A DNA stretch of 64,000 nt from Apostichopus japonicus (Eukaryota; Echinodermata; Holothuroidea; Aspidochirotida; Stichopodidae). Numbering within the stretch: the stretch's first letter is position 1; each line of letters begins with the position of its first letter. The DNA is taken from contig NC_092569.1 of NCBI RefSeq assembly GCF_037975245.1, positions 19,461,501 through 19,525,500 of the forward strand, in the 5' to 3' direction. This document shows, one piece after another, positions 36,800 to 50,700 of the stretch. The translations under genes and the position numbers were made by a program. Below the pieces are notes generated by a model that saw only the letters and a list, made by a program, of their open reading frames with translations, did no database searches and was not told the DNA's origin.

Positions 36800-38900
36800 G
36801 CGAATGTGCTTTAAAATGAAGAAATACAATTTGTTTCCGCGATTTTTAAAACATTTTTATACGTACATAATGCACATAACTCGGATATCGCCTTCATTTT
36901 AACTAATGCGATATCTATACACCCCTGTTGGTGAGAATCTACAATGACATCCGTCCAGCATAAAAATGAATCTCAAATCATAATACTGCACCGCGTACAT
37001 AAACTCAGCTTTAATCAACGACGTGCATATGATTTCAAAGGACATGCTGTGTGATTCTTATTTCTTTCGACTCGAGGCATTTGGTGGGGGGGGGGGGGGT
37101 GGGATTTGGGGACGGGCGTCCTAGGCTCTGGTGAGGTGGTCTAATTTTTACTCGACTGAATGCAAGAAAGAAATCCCGACTGAGATTTACACCAGATATA
37201 ATGTTATCCCTCAATAAAGAGTAATATTTTCAACTGAGAAATTGTAAAGTAAGATATAATGTTACCTTCGGGGACGCACAGTATTATCAAACCACATTGA
37301 ATTTCTCTAAACTTACGAATAGTCGAACTTAATTGCTATCAGTAGATAAAAAAGCGTACTTTAAACCAGTGTGAAAATCGACGAGGTTTGGTAAGATGTA
37401 GAGGACAGTTCATTATACAGCGTTAAGAAAGACACATACCAAACCATCATTACTAGTCTACATGATAGAAAAATTCTTATTCTTGTTTAGGGAGATCTCA
37501 TAGATTTAGGGTTTCCCTAGCAACAAAGATAGCGCATTGATGCCGTCTAACTATGACATTTGCGTGCATCAGTTAATCATGTGTTTTGTTTGTTTACTAC
37601 AATATTTTCTGTAATGGAAATGGGTTTTTCGAATGCCGGATCTAAAATATTGAGCCTAGTATAACGTAGTGATGAAATAATTGTACGGCTTTAGTGATCT
37701 TGACTTTATGATCTTATAACGTCATCAGCTACAGCAGGCTCAACCTACTCTATGCACAGGCAATACGCCCACTCGATGATTTTACGTCCATCGGCCTAAC
37801 GGTTTAGTTTTTGTTTTTGTCGCAAAAATCTGGCGGCCATTTAACCTCTATCGATATCATGACCATTGTGGTATTTTACATAAAATAGTACGAGTGAAAC
37901 GTTGGTTAGAAAGTTTGTGCCTGTTTTTACAGAATTCCCAAAAATGCTGTTATTATTAACAGTTTTACCTCTGACCATGTGACGTCATCACTGAAGAAGA
38001 TACTACAAGACATGCCCAGGTGCACTTCCACTAAGCTTTAGTTCATCGGCTTCAGGTTAAGGAGAAGCAGTCTAAGTGATACACAAACAGTTAAAACTCG
38101 CACACGCATCACCAACACATCACTTTTCGTCCTTTACCCCCAAAATGGTAAATCCACTTCATTTGATTGTGTCACACTGATGTGTCCCTCTTCTAATGCC
38201 CACCAAGTTTCAGCTACCAGTCCTGCTACAATTTGATTTCGGCACCCTTCAAAATCCACCTTTTCCGACAAAATGGGACAAAAAGCTCTGTCGTGGATCA
38301 CAATAAAGCTAGTATACCCTCCTGAACTCCCTCTCCCCCCCCCCTCGTGCCCCTTTCTCTCTTCCTCCTCTCCTTTCCCTCTTCCCCTTCTCATCTTGTA
38401 GTCCCCCTCTTCTCCCTTTCCCCTCCCTTCCTGTAACCTAAACGAGTAGATGAAGAATCCGAAACTGTCCATATAGTCAACCAGGGAAATATTGGCTGAC
38501 TCTTCGACTAAAGTCAAAAAACGTGCTGTAGGCTGCGACAATAACGTATCGCTTAATGATTGCTGCACAGCGCCCCTATTTCATCAGCCAACCATCGACA
38601 TTGTATTGAACCTGTTACAAATCAGCATGATTCTATGATTTCATAGTACAGTTACATACGTGACATGTAGCCTTTGTACAGCTTCATAGGTTATGGAGAT
38701 TTGTTAACCATCCCTTCCCAAACAGTAAAGATATGCCAGAAACCGTTATCAGTAATTGGTAGTAAGAGTTCAATGGGGATCGAAATGGCCGCTCCAGCCA
38801 AACCGTGTGAGCAAATTGAGTCAGAACAACAAAGAGTGTTGTCAACAAGCTGGAAGCAGCATGTAAGTGCCTAACCTCAAAGTCTTAGGTCTACGCTAGC
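36800..38900 (+). repeat. 3' flank of unit B
   Basis: It is paralogous to 14130-15480 and 59160-60890. It includes a G run (37084-37100), a segment around 37500-37950 shared with unit C only, and a pyrimidine-rich tract (38330-38450) that creates a spurious Glu/Gly-rich minus-strand frame. Apart from the ATGGCC segment near 38785 no gene is seen. Confidence 0.55.
38785..38862 (+). CDS. Exon-like ATGGCC segment, copy B (open, possible first exon)
   Basis: It reads MAAPAKPCEQIESEQQRVLS then TSWKQH, followed by the strong donor gtaagt. The start context (gatcgaaATGG) is favourable. No family is recognised. Copies in units A and C carry a one-base loss, so this may be the remaining intact first exon of a gene once next to the cluster. 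No matching later exons were found in 38863-42100. Confidence 0.35.
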
Positions 38901-39571
38901 CTAACAACAACTTAGGCAGGCACAAAGCCCAATGCCTAGTGCCCAATTTCTTTGCTTATATCTTATTCAAACAAGATCATTTGCTATCGATATTTGGCAA
39001 CGGGAATGAGGAAAACGAAATAAGGAACCCGATAAAACCTTGTAGGCGGTTAAAAAAATTGAAGACTCAAGACCGTCTCATTTCATAACTGTTGTAAACA
39101 GAACCGTTCGGTCATCATACATTTATGAATTCATAATATTGGTATATCTGTACATTTAGTTACAATAAGGTTTTTGACGGTATACCACACAACAATTCAC
39201 TCCCGGCAGCGATGGAAGCTGTTATTGTAACATACAGCGTGGCTGTTTCTTCAAAAGTATAACCTTTGACTGTTTATCTTCAAATCATAAGAATTGGGTA
39301 CTTTTATATTGATATTATTAACTGATCCGCTTTTAACCTCAGTCCCATTGCACCAATACTGTGAGATGATCGTCAGGTGTGCATTACGATTCCCCTAGAG
39401 GGAAACATAATGCAGCACGTGCTCTATGCAAGACAAAAGGCTGAGATCTTTGTGTGTAATAAACAATACATGTTGCTGTCGTCAGTCCCGAGTTGATGAT
39501 GAATAAACCAAACTATGTTGTCACGAGGCATCTCTCACATATAATGTAACACAAAATTAGCTTACTGAGAA
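38880..39571. other. Unassigned stretch right of unit B
   Basis: It has no match to units A or C, and no gene or repeat family is recognised. Confidence 0.3.
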
Positions 39572-39604
39572 AAACGGTAGTAGTAGTAGTAAGTTGAGTC
39601 TCGT

Positions 39605-40020
39605 CTATCCGACATGCTCAGTGATTAACCTCCGCCATGTATCACGATCTTGCGCAAGGTTTATTGCTTCCTCGAAATTGTTAATATTAATGTCCTTAAA
39701 TTGCGACTTTATTTTTCCAAGCAAGGTAGTCACGGGCCTTCCTACTGGTTTAGCAGTATGTCTCAGGGCTTCTCTTAAAGCAACTTTTGCTGGAGCGTCC
39801 TCCTGGAGTCTTGCTACATGACCGAAAAATCTCAATCTTCTATGTGCGACTATGGATGACCAAGGTGTTTGGTTGGTTTCGTTGTAGAGCTCATCATTTG
39901 ATAACCAATTATTATTGGTCCATCTAATGTTGAGAATATTTCGAAGTAGTCTCCTTCGAAAAGTGTCAATTTTGCGATCAAGATCCTTCGTTGTGCCCCA
40001 CAGTTCGCAATTGTATAAAA
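39605..40020 (-). pseudogene. C-terminal fragment of the LINE ORF2
   Basis: It contains YNCELWGTTKDLD, RRLLRNILNIRWTNNNWLS, RRLRFFGHVARLQED and AQDRDTWRRLITEHVG, then a stop. It is separated from the RT part by in-frame stops and a frameshift. Confidence 0.7.
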
Positions 40021-40191
40021 AAAACTCTTTAATAAAGTCTCAAAAATCCTAGCTTAATGTTCCGGCTTATGTTTTTGCTTTTAAAAATGCTTGACAGTGT
40101 GTTGAAAGCATCGTTGGTTATACCAATTCTTTGGTTAACGTCTTCTTCGGTCCCCAGCATGCTTCCAACATATTTACACTTCTTCCAACTT

Positions 40192-40590
40192 TCATTTCCT
40201 TCTTGTGATTGAAAATTTCTCAGTTTTTGTGCAATTGATTTTCAGATTTCTTCCTGCCAGTTTGCCAGAAACTCGTTTTTCGATATCTTGCAGTATATGC
40301 TGACCAGTTGATGCCCAAGAGATATCATCAGCGTATTGTTGGTCTACTGTGAAAAAAGAATTAGTGGTGGTAGTACTGTAATCATGATCAACTAACTGCG
40401 ATGGCAGGATAACTGCATCAATATCATTATCATCTGATTTCAAAGAGTTGGCTAAATAAGTAATAAAAAATAGTGCGCTTGCACTATCTCCTTGTGGTGA
40501 ACCAATGTTAGTGATAAAAGGAAGTCCGAGTTTGCCCTCTAATTTGACGGCGTAGGAGACGTTATCGATTAGTAGTGATATCAGGTGAAG
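40192..40590 (-). pseudogene. Reverse-transcriptase fragment of the LINE
   Basis: It is open from about 40590 down to 40192 and includes GLPFITNIGSPQGD, the YADD catalytic motif and KINCTKTE. The N-terminal half of the RT and any endonuclease are missing through 5' truncation. Confidence 0.75.
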
Positions 40591-40599
40591 TTAAACGGT

Positions 40600-42100
40600 A
40601 AGTGCAAGTTAATTTGATTTAATGCCAGGATTTTGGTCAAATATTAAAATTCTGAAATAACATTAATTTAGATATCAGACGGACTATAGGTGTTACTTAT
40701 CTCTCACAAAACGCAGCTCAGATACGTGATAGATTGACTCCTATTGATTGGTTAACTATCGGAAATAGAATAGCTAAAATGACCTAATGTTGTGCTTTTT
40801 TTATAATAATTATTATCAGTTATCATCATTGCTTTTTCTGCCTTAATGTGGAAGCATAATTTAAAATACAGATGGTGTGAAATAAGTAGGATTGCAGGTG
40901 ATATAAACCATTCTAGAAAGTATTTGGATCTATGTTTATATTACTCCGTGTTAGCTGTCTCTGTTGACATATAAATAGATGGCAGTATTTACATTTACAG
41001 TACTATCAGAATACCGGTGCATACGTTTCGTTCCTGTTGATGTTTGTGGTGATTGTAAGACATTACAAATACTTCAGCTATCATGTGCGGTTTGTAGGAT
41101 ATTCCAGTTGAAAACTTCTATCTATGCTTTTTTTTTTTTGGGGGGGGGGGTTGAAAGTGACTAGTTTAGTGTGTAAGTCAATTGAACGATTAATTGGTTC
41201 CACTACGCACTGTTTGTCGGTCTACTACGTATCTTTATAAACCGTATATAGTTTAACTGTTTGTGGACCTTCCTGTCGAGCTAATGATCAAAGCCACTGG
41301 TATCTGGAGGAAGTACACAAAAGCTGCTGCAACTATAGTTTCAGCAGACGTATTAGATATGATATTTAATCATTGTAGTGTACGCATATACTATGTACAT
41401 CTGAGATATATCAAGCAACCCGATCGTCTTTCCGGTAAAAGATACTACACGTAATTATTATACTTTGTGTTGAGTATTTCAGTTATGAAACATAACCTGA
41501 AGCAAAACATGATTAAAAAAAAATACACTTAATCTGAAACTCTAAATGTTTGGAAATCAAGTTTAATATATATACTTGAACTTATCAGGCACAAGATATG
41601 GTTAGCTCACTTTAAAGAATGCTTGTGCCTTGGTTAGTTCTTTACGATTTTACGTCAATCGAAAGTCTGAGACATGTAAAACAACGAATTCGTTCTACGC
41701 GGTAAAAAGTAAACACACATAACCTGAAGATAAAATGATCGGAAAATGTTTATTCTATTATCTTGACATTTATCAGACAGTAGATACGTTTTGTTGTTGT
41801 GGTAAAGAATGGACCAGCCATGTTTTTTGCTTTCGATTTTAAGTCATTAACACATGGTTCATTTTTGGTATATATATCCCCCTGTAAGTTTTGCAAAGCC
41901 CTGATGTGAAATTTTGATCATTATTGTAAATCGTTGCTTAATGATTTTCAGTATTTATGTTACATATACCCTTTCTGCAGTTACTAAATGTAGCACAGTA
42001 TGACACTTGCCCTTTACCTTTTAGAGTATACAGACAAGTCTACTTTTGATATACTCTTTGAATTCAGTAAAATTTAAATGAATTATATATAATAATGTTT
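40600..42100. other. Unassigned stretch between units B and C
   Basis: AT-rich, with a T/G run at 41127-41150. I see no exon, repeat family or inverted repeat that I can support. Confidence 0.3.
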
Positions 42101-43770
42101 TAACTATTACCATATATGGATCCCATTCTCCAGGGACGTATTATGGTGGACTTTAAAGGTGAAGTGGGGGGGGGGGGGGAGGAATTCCGACTGATTTATA
42201 AATCTGAACTTTTATGGAAAGGCCAAAGGCGAACAAATAATTTCATAAAGGAGGAGGACTGCCCTGGGGTCATTGAAACTGACTCCTACGTAGAGAGGGG
42301 GTGGGGGGAGGGTCTGGAGGTCCTCCCCACTTTCTGTTTTTAAGTATAGACGTCAAAAGGCACATCATCTACCTGACATAAAAGCGTTTCATCTAATACA
42401 TCGTAACGTTTACTCATCAGAAATGCAAACTGGGCTCGTTTAAAACACCGAAAGGGAAATGCTACGTATAAAGACTAGTAACGTGCACAAGTGAGTGAAG
42501 GAGGGGGGACACCGTTCGGTCGGAGATTCCTAAAATCAGTGGGGTTAGAATCCGTCCAATCCTCTATTTGCGGACCCCCCCCCCCCCCTGCGCATTTCTA
42601 TCTCACATAAAAGCGTTTCATCCAATACATCGTAACGTTTACTCACCTAAAAGATATTTGAATAGGAACATGTCGACAAATAAGTTCAGTTTCATCTTTC
42701 AAAAATTACCTGGGAATATTTTTACTTTCTAACTTCAACGTAACAGTTCAATCTGACGTGCAATTGGCAGAAAACGTGACGCATGTACAGAAACATCAAG
42801 AAGCATCATATTAATTATTTTTATAATTGTAGTTATTCGTTATAAAATCCGGGTAAAATTAGAAGTAGCACTATAAACGAAAGGTTGTGCTGATAAAAAG
42901 TAACAATGAACTCAAATGACCCCCCCTCCCCACTGATTGAGGTAGTCACCTGAATCTAGGGGGAAGGGTGAGGGGGCATGTAGTGGTGTCTTCCAAACCC
43001 TAGAAGAATTTAAGAAAATGGTTCATTCTGAGGCATAACTACATTTATATAGGTCTATATAATGTAGGTCTATGACGAAGCTCTAAAAGGAACATGGTGC
43101 TAATAAAATGTAATGATTTACAATTTATTTTCTAACTGATTTAGGTAGGGGCCTCAACCGTCACCAGACGTACCAATGTGTTTGTGATGGAGGGAGTAAC
43201 TGCAGGTCATTGAAACCGTTTTATATCAAGTTACGGGATATGGGGTCATAGAACCCAGATTTATTTTAAATTTAGATGTGAAATTGTCTGAGGCATATAC
43301 CATAAATGTGGTCCAAATAGGTAGCCCATAACGCATTTTTATTGATACTCTGTATGAGATTGTTATAAAATTAGAAGAAAAAAACATTCTTCCCCGGCTG
43401 ACGATCTGAGGTGGTCCCCAGCTCAGTTTTGCACACCGTTGCCCTCCATTGCCCCTGTATTGGTGGTGAAACTCCCCCTCCAGTGTACATTTGAGAGAAG
43501 CTTAGGATTTTAACTCCAGAGAAGACTTTATAATATCGGAGACACCACCTTCAGCTCCTCCCATCAGACATACAAACTGGGCTCATGTGAAACACCGAAG
43601 GAGAGACGTTTAAATAGAAGTGAAGTGCACAAGTGGGTGAGGGAGTGAAACATAGTTCAATCGGAGATTTCTAGATTCAGTGTGCACAGAATTTGACCAC
43701 CCGTGTCCCCCTCCCTATTTCAACACCCGAGCCGAAAAGGTGTGAGCTTATATTTGTTCTTAACATATTA
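42100..43770 (+). repeat. Duplicated 5' flank of unit C
   Basis: Two related versions of the unit 5' flank follow each other: aaactgggctcgtttaaaac at about 42428 and aaactgggctcatgtgaaac at about 43566, each followed by accgaag and gtgcacaagtg. Unit A has one version. Several G and C runs (for example 42166-42179, 42576-42590) are present, and no gene. Confidence 0.6.
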
Positions 43771-43772
43771 GC

Positions 43773-44091
43773 ATATTATGCATTTATATGCCAGGGTGTT
43801 ATAACACACTAACACGTGTTATGTTTTGGGAGCATGCGAGAGCTAGATAGGTTAAAGATACAATACAGTAAATCGTAGTGGTATTAAATATATATATTTT
43901 TTAATTTTTTTAAAATTTTTTTTTATATTTTTATATATATTTTATTTTTATTTTTATATAATATAAAATATTTTATATTTTATATTTTTTATATTTTATC
44001 TATTTTTTTAACACAGGCCGCAATAAAATGTGCCTCTAGCATAACACGTGTTATCATGTTATAACACAGATGCATATAAATGCGCAATATA
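43773..44091. mobile_element. MITE with about 50-bp inverted ends and AT-rich core
   Basis: The left end (gcatttatatgccagggtg, ttataacacactaacacgtg) pairs with the right end near 44035-44083 (cataacacgtgttatcatg, ttataacacagatgcatata). The core at 43889-44010 is almost pure A/T. The palindrome aacacgtgtt occurs in both ends. It lies upstream of gene C and is not seen near A or B. Confidence 0.7.
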
Positions 44092-44409
44092 TTCAAGTCG
44101 AAAACGCTATTATAAGCAACTGTACAATTCGGTTCGGGTGATTTCAACCCCCCACACAATCCATGTCGTCTTAATACATGTCAATGGGTCCTCACGACAA
44201 GATATTTGAATAGGAACATGCTGACAAAAATAATCGTTCAGTCTGAGATTACTAAAAAAGAATCCGACCAACCGTCCGTCTGCTGCCCCCCACCCCTCAC
44301 CCCCGCATATCAACCCTCACATAAAACCATTTCATCGTAACGGAACAGCTCAATATGACGTGCAATTAATAGAAAGCGTGACGCATGTACAGACACATCA
44401 AGAAGCATC

Positions 44410-44699
44410 ATAATAATAACTATTATATTTGTAGTTATTCGTCATAAGATCCGGGTAATATTTTCCCCGTGTTTATACAATATATTGGAACAAACCATTA
44501 TACTGTAGCTTTCAGAAACCATCTTTAATTACATGCAAATGACCCTAAAGGAAGGTCACAAGATGAAAAATTCCATTCTTGCCGGTGACAAATGCTCCTC
44601 CGTACTTTTATTTATTCCCGCTTTGCCAAAGTGTGCTTTACATCGATTTAGTTTGAATCAGTGTTTCATAGAGAATCAGCCAGAAAATATTATTTCATA
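44410..44699 (+). promoter_or_regulatory. Conserved 5' region of gene C
   Basis: This is the counterpart of the gene A upstream region, with the octamer ATGCAAAT at 44533-44540 and AAGGTCA shortly after it. The spacing to the start codon is about 160 bases, against about 175 in gene A. Confidence 0.4.
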
Positions 44700-44783
44700 A
44701 TGTGGATCCCAAGAAAGCTACGATTTCTTGTACAAATTTGTTTCTTTGTCCTGTCAAGAAATATAATCTGTTTCCACGGAGAG
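44700..44783 (+). CDS. Gene C exon 1: signal peptide
   Basis: It encodes 28 residues, MWIPRKLRFLVQICFFVLSR and onward to FHGE, then gtgagt. It is a close paralogue of gene A exon 1, including the upstream 300 bases. Confidence 0.8.
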
Positions 44784-47700
44784 GTGAGTACATTTTTTCC
44801 ATTCTAATATTTCAGACTTTGTGGAATTTAATTTACTATAAAACTGTGATTATTATATAACTAATTTAACGGTAATTTTACCTATTTCAATAAATAAAAT
44901 GTTAAATATCATTTTAAATATCCCAATTTATAAAATAGTACAAACATTTCCATCGGTTAGGTAGATTTTAAATCCCGTTAGTTTTTCTGTCTTTAGTTGG
45001 ATTTTAACTTAAACAAATTTCAATAACTATTCTCAACAGGCTTGCTAAAAAGACTCAAAAGCAAACAAAAAACAAATGGGTTCTTAAATGTTAAACCACA
45101 GCTGTGTGTGTAGTTTTTATTAGTTGTCATCCCAAATAAAGGTCATACATTTCAAAACAGAATTCGTTTTTATTTGATTTCCAGAAATGAAGCTATATGT
45201 ATGAAAAATACGTGATATTTAAAGTGATGTGAAAAGTGTAAAGTATTTTGTAATGACAGTTTTGCATATAGTTGTCATCTCTCAGTGTAGGCCATGCACG
45301 AGAAATCAATATTAATTTCATTTTTGAATGAAATTCCATAAGTTAAACCTAGTCGTGACAAATACATGGCATTTAAATTTCGTCCTCTTTGAATATACAT
45401 TTGTAGGAACTTTTGCTCAGAAAACGTTCCTGATTATTCTAAACAAAAGTTTGTATAATAAAGAGACTGTAATATTTCACTCGCGTCACAGGCCGTCATT
45501 TAAAACAATGTATAGACAGTATTATATAATGTATTTGTCTCAATAGGTTTGTGTGTTTCTATATTGTTGTCATCTCCCAATAAAGGTCCACCTTGTTCAA
45601 AAGGGATTTAATTTTTTAGATCTATTTCAATTGATTTCCAGAAGTCAAATCTAAGTACAACAAAAAACATGGTATATAAACCTCGCTCTCGTTGGACAAG
45701 CAGTTGTACAATCTATCTCTCATAAAACAGCAAACTCAGTGCTGTTTGATATTCTCGAAAAATGAATTTCTATTCTTTCAAATTAACCGACTGTTCACTT
45801 GTCTTTATAAAGCTACATCATATATCTTTAGTTTCATTATAGTTCTTTTAAAAACAAGTTAAAGTATATTATTCAGCGTTGATTGTTGGATTTTGAAGTC
45901 AATTTAAAGATCTTTAATGATTTATCAAATCTGATTGCGATTGATCAAACAAAGACATCTGTCTAGAGCCTGCTGCTATTTTACATTAAGAGTAAATAAC
46001 ATCTCATCTCGTCCATTCTGAGAACTTTAAGTGCCTGTCATGTTACTATTGTTTCTAACCACACCAAACTCAGACGAAACTTGATTGAGTGAATCAAGTT
46101 CAAACGACTTTGACTTCAGTATTATCGTAGTTTATAATAAAAAAAATGTATTCAAAATGTTGCATTACTTTATAATTGAGGGCATACATTTTTTGAACCA
46201 GTTAGGATCAACTTTACAAAATTTCAAATTAAATGTCCCTGAACTATGTTGTATATATATTCAATATATATTCTAGACTACTATTAAAATGTCTAGGAAT
46301 GACCCCAAAAAATTAAGAAAAAGATGGAGTCGAGAGGAATGTATAATGATCAAATTCTGAAAGTGAATGTAAATTAAGACAGTCATGACTATATTTCTCA
46401 AACAGATCAATCTAGGATACAATTATTTTATAAAAATTAAATCAAATCAAATCAAACAAATTCAATACTTTTATTTTTAAGATCTAAATTTGTTCAAATT
46501 TAGGTTCGGGCCAACTTTATTTAAACATTTACTCTGTTAATAGTTTTCGTTGAGTGCACAGTTTGTCTACTCAATAATTTTACTTGCATTTTCGTCACTT
46601 GAAATGCCTCATACAATTCCGTCAAACATCTGCAGCTTTAAGAATAACTTACATTGTCAATTCATTCTTCATTGTTACGATAAAGTAATCTACAAAATAT
46701 TGAAATATTTTTCCCCTCCCCCCTAAAATGAAGAGAAGAAAAATAAGAAAGAGAGGCGGTAGCCTAAAAGCGATGTCGTAGATAAAACGGTTTTTAGTAC
46801 AGTAACAAGATTGCTGATTCAATCTGTTGTAGACGCTATTTTCACATTGATAATGGTATATTTATCTTTAGACGATCTTTACCTTATTTCTAAATCCAAC
46901 CGAACAAAAAACGCACGCTTAATGGTACTATGTATATAGCTATAAATTATAAGGTTAAGAACTATATATTATTTAGATTGTTGTCAATCAACTAACAGCG
47001 TTAAGAGAGTTTCTGTGTTAAGATTGTCAGAGTGTATCTTACGATAATTAATGCTTTATTCCCCCATCAAGGTAGTAGAACTCGGCTTAATTCATAGCTT
47101 CAAAACACAAATTTGAAGAGAAATCTGTCTAGCGGTTGCGTTTGCATTTGGTTAATGTATAAGGTAAACGAATCTTATCATCGGCAAATTTAAAAAGACA
47201 ATGTAGAAACACTGTAATTCATATCTAGGTCTATTTTTAACAGTTCGAGATAATGAGTACAAGAGTTTATTTGTGTGTTGTAACGGTGTTCTTTAGATTG
47301 AAAAGTAAAACTTCATTGTATTGAAGTAACGTTTCCAATGGCTTATCAAAGGATATTCAAATCTTAGTTGAAAACGAATCGGCACTCTTAATTTTTCATT
47401 ATTGAAATTTGGATAATTTTCTACAGTTATTAATCCTTGAGATCAATATAAGAACTTAATGTAAACTGTTAAACGCTGATCAGCATATAGAAAATTATAT
47501 GTCTGAAGAACAGAAACTATGGTATATTGATAAACAAAATTCTCGTTAATTTTCGTGTACTTAGTTCAATGAAATACTTAAAGAAAAATTTAACCCATTC
47601 ATTCACTGTCAAATATATAATTTTTTTTTTTCAAGAAGAAGAATAAAATAAACTCTCTCTGACTGGCCCTTCAACATTTTCGGTATATACACAAATCAAC

Positions 47701-50700
47701 ACAAATCATTCATTGTACTATTTTCTGAAAACAAAACTTAACAGATTTCTTTTTAATTGGTTTAATGATCTCAACGCATTTCAACATGCAACATTTTATG
47801 ACTTTTACAACATTTATGACCGAACTCGATTCAAGCTCCTATACACTAACTTTACATCAATCCTCGCTGTTATTACTCAAGTAAAGTATATGAAAGTATT
47901 CGCCATTGCAGAAAATAGGCACAGACGACTCAATATCGTACATATACCCTCATATAGTTCACGACTGAATGTAAACTGTAAATAAATTAAGGACATTCAA
48001 GTCAAATTGAACATATTGGGGAAAATATGTTTACTTTATTTATCGCTGATAACATATGCATGATTCTTTTGATTCTCTTTTACTCAGAGTAATCAACAAC
48101 TCTTCGTAGGAGCGACTGAAGGCAAAGTTCACAGTGAGTGTTTATTCATTTTCTATTAATTAACCTTTTTTTTCTATCTCCTGTTTATCGTACAATTTCT
48201 CATTGATTGATATTTTCATTTCTCATAACTCATGCCAAACATTTGTCACAGCAACATCCGTTAAAATTATTATGATCACTAACTCTCGTGTAATATGAGA
48301 AGGGATATATTTTCTGCTTATTACTTCCTTCAGTCACAAGCAAGTAAATACACTTTGAAAAAAGAAATAGAGATAGTTTTGCAAAAATCTTCGACACTAT
48401 AGATTTGAACTTTGTACACAAATTGCATGATAAAGCCATTCCTTATTTGTCAACATATGGTACGGTACACGTTGTGAATTAGTAAAGGATGTGTTAAATA
48501 TTTGTCGATGAATGCGCCCATTTTTTTATAGCCGTATTTTATCACTTTTGTATCACATTTGATTGCAAAACCTGTATATTATCTAAGCAACCTTGTGAAA
48601 TTATCATTCAAGTTCATTATTGCGTAAATAAGTTGCAGTTTGTTTACCAAATATTAAGCTTTCATACATTTACGTCACATATGTTCCAAGATTATATTCT
48701 GTACAAAAGTAAGAAACCTGAAGTAAACTTTTCTTGGAAAGGAAGTGATTTCTGAATTGAGTTTAACGTTAAAAAGCAAATTATTAATAGATTATGTTTT
48801 TCAGAATATCCTTTCATTTTGTTATTGTTTTTTTTATAGTTTATCCGATACTAAAAACTTTGATTTTCATATCTTTCACTAACCTTGAATTTTACCGTTT
48901 AGTTGAAATTTGACCATTTATATTTTGTATAACGTTACTGCAACTATTTAGAGAAGTGTCTTTGAGACGAAATTTTCAGTAATTTGTGTTTCATTTATAA
49001 CATATCACTGAATATCCAAGACTAGTGAAGGCATACCATGCTATCTTTTATTAGATCAATTGTAATATTATTTTGGAAAAAAAATTCTTACTATTGCATT
49101 CTTGCACTTGATGTGTTAAGCTAGCATTAAGTTGAGATGAAATACATGATTGTTTAATTAAACTTCTATATTTACATGATAACCTAATAATACATCTTGA
49201 AGACAACTGAGTTCTCATGATATCAGAGTCACCACTTGTTCTCCTTTTACAGACTATTTTTTCCTTTATCAACGTCAAGAATACCCAAGAGATTGTCACG
49301 AAGTGTTGCATCGGTGTTCATCTACAAGTTCCAGTGGTGTTTATCTCATTAAACCAGACGGCTATGCCGAACCTTTCGAAGTCTACTGTGATAACAGCGT
49401 AGATGATGGCGGATGGACGGTACGTAGTTCAAAATGTATTATGAATGTTGATGCCAAACATCAGCCGGATATTCAGCTAATTTCACCTAACTGAGCAAAT
49501 TTGTATATTATTAGCTCTCATGTTCTCCTAATCCTTTAAATAATTTTATGATCATGTTTACTTTTTTATACTTTCTCCATAAAACTCATGTTAAGTTGAT
49601 TACAATATACATTTCCTACTGAAATACAAAGAAATATGTACAATTTACCATGCTAGAACTCGTTTTATTTGTCATCCTTTCCATAATGTATCATAATTTG
49701 AATATGAAATACATCTTCGCTCCGGTTGTCAGCCTTTTAAGATCTTCAAATGGGATTGCTTCTGTAGTGGTTCACAATCAGCCTTGGATTTAAACTTTAT
49801 GTCACAAAATAAAGGAAAAAGGGAAAAAAAGTTAATGAATGGTAAGCTTTAATAATAATTCTAATTTAACTCAGTATCTCCTATGAATTATGTTCAAATT
49901 ATGTGTTCTGTTATGCAGATCATACAACGTCGGTTTGATGGATCGATAAATTTTAATCGCAGCTGGGAAGATTATCAGCTAGGATTTGGTTTTCTTTCGA
50001 GTGAATTGTGGATCGGTAATAAGAGGCTTTCATACTTAACCAATCAAAAGAGATATCAACTCCGTATTGACTTGACGACAACAAATGGTTCATCTTTTTA
50101 TGTGACGTATGACAAATTCCGGATAAGCGATGTCTTCAGCAACTACAAGCTCGTCAAAGCAGAAATAACCAACAGAACAGTAGGTAAATATATAGAAAAC
50201 CTTGCAGATACGTTTATTTATGTCTCAATTGAGTCTTATATGAGAAAATAAGGATGCAGGATTTCGAGGGATATGACGAGTTTCGAGATGACTAAAATGC
50301 TCACTATTAAGAAGTTTGGTGATACCTCTATCAATATTCCCATAAAGGTTTACTTCCATTTGCCTTACTTTCTACTAGACTGTGTCTGTTGTGTTGTATT
50401 TATGATTTTGTTTGTCAAATTTGGTTAACTTCTTGTCCAACTGTCTTGTTTAAAAGTGTCCTTAATTTTTCTTCGTTTCAGTTTGTCTCTGACGAAGATC
50501 CAGCTAGGATTGATAAGCCAGGCACTGTAACTTATTCAGTTTACGAAATTGTTTTCATCATAAGTTAAACTAAAGTCAAGTATCATATTAAGGTATTTTG
50601 GCAAAAGCTAGAACGATTTTTAAAGGCGGCAGTTCCTTCTTGCGTATTAATACTTTTATACAAAGTAGTTTCGTTGTGGAGTAGTAAAACTCAGACTCTT

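Larger units (their letters stand above)
39580..40592 (-). mobile_element. 5'-truncated non-LTR retrotransposon (LINE) fragment
   Basis: The minus strand encodes reverse-transcriptase motifs GSPQGDSASALFFITYLA and QYADDISWAS. After a decayed middle it reads RRLLRNILNIRW, RRLRFFGHVARLQEDAP and WRRLITEHVG, the usual C-terminal region of LINE ORF2. The 3' end carries a short (tac)n tail, and aaacggta flanks both sides (39572-39579, 40593-40600), a likely target duplication. Stop codons near 40025-40190 disrupt it. Confidence 0.8.

Noticed and set aside
38134-38568. Minus-strand 144-codon frame rich in Glu, Gly and Lys
   Set aside because: It is produced by the pyrimidine-rich tract in the unit flank; the paralogous tracts at 14940 and 60340 are not open in the same way.
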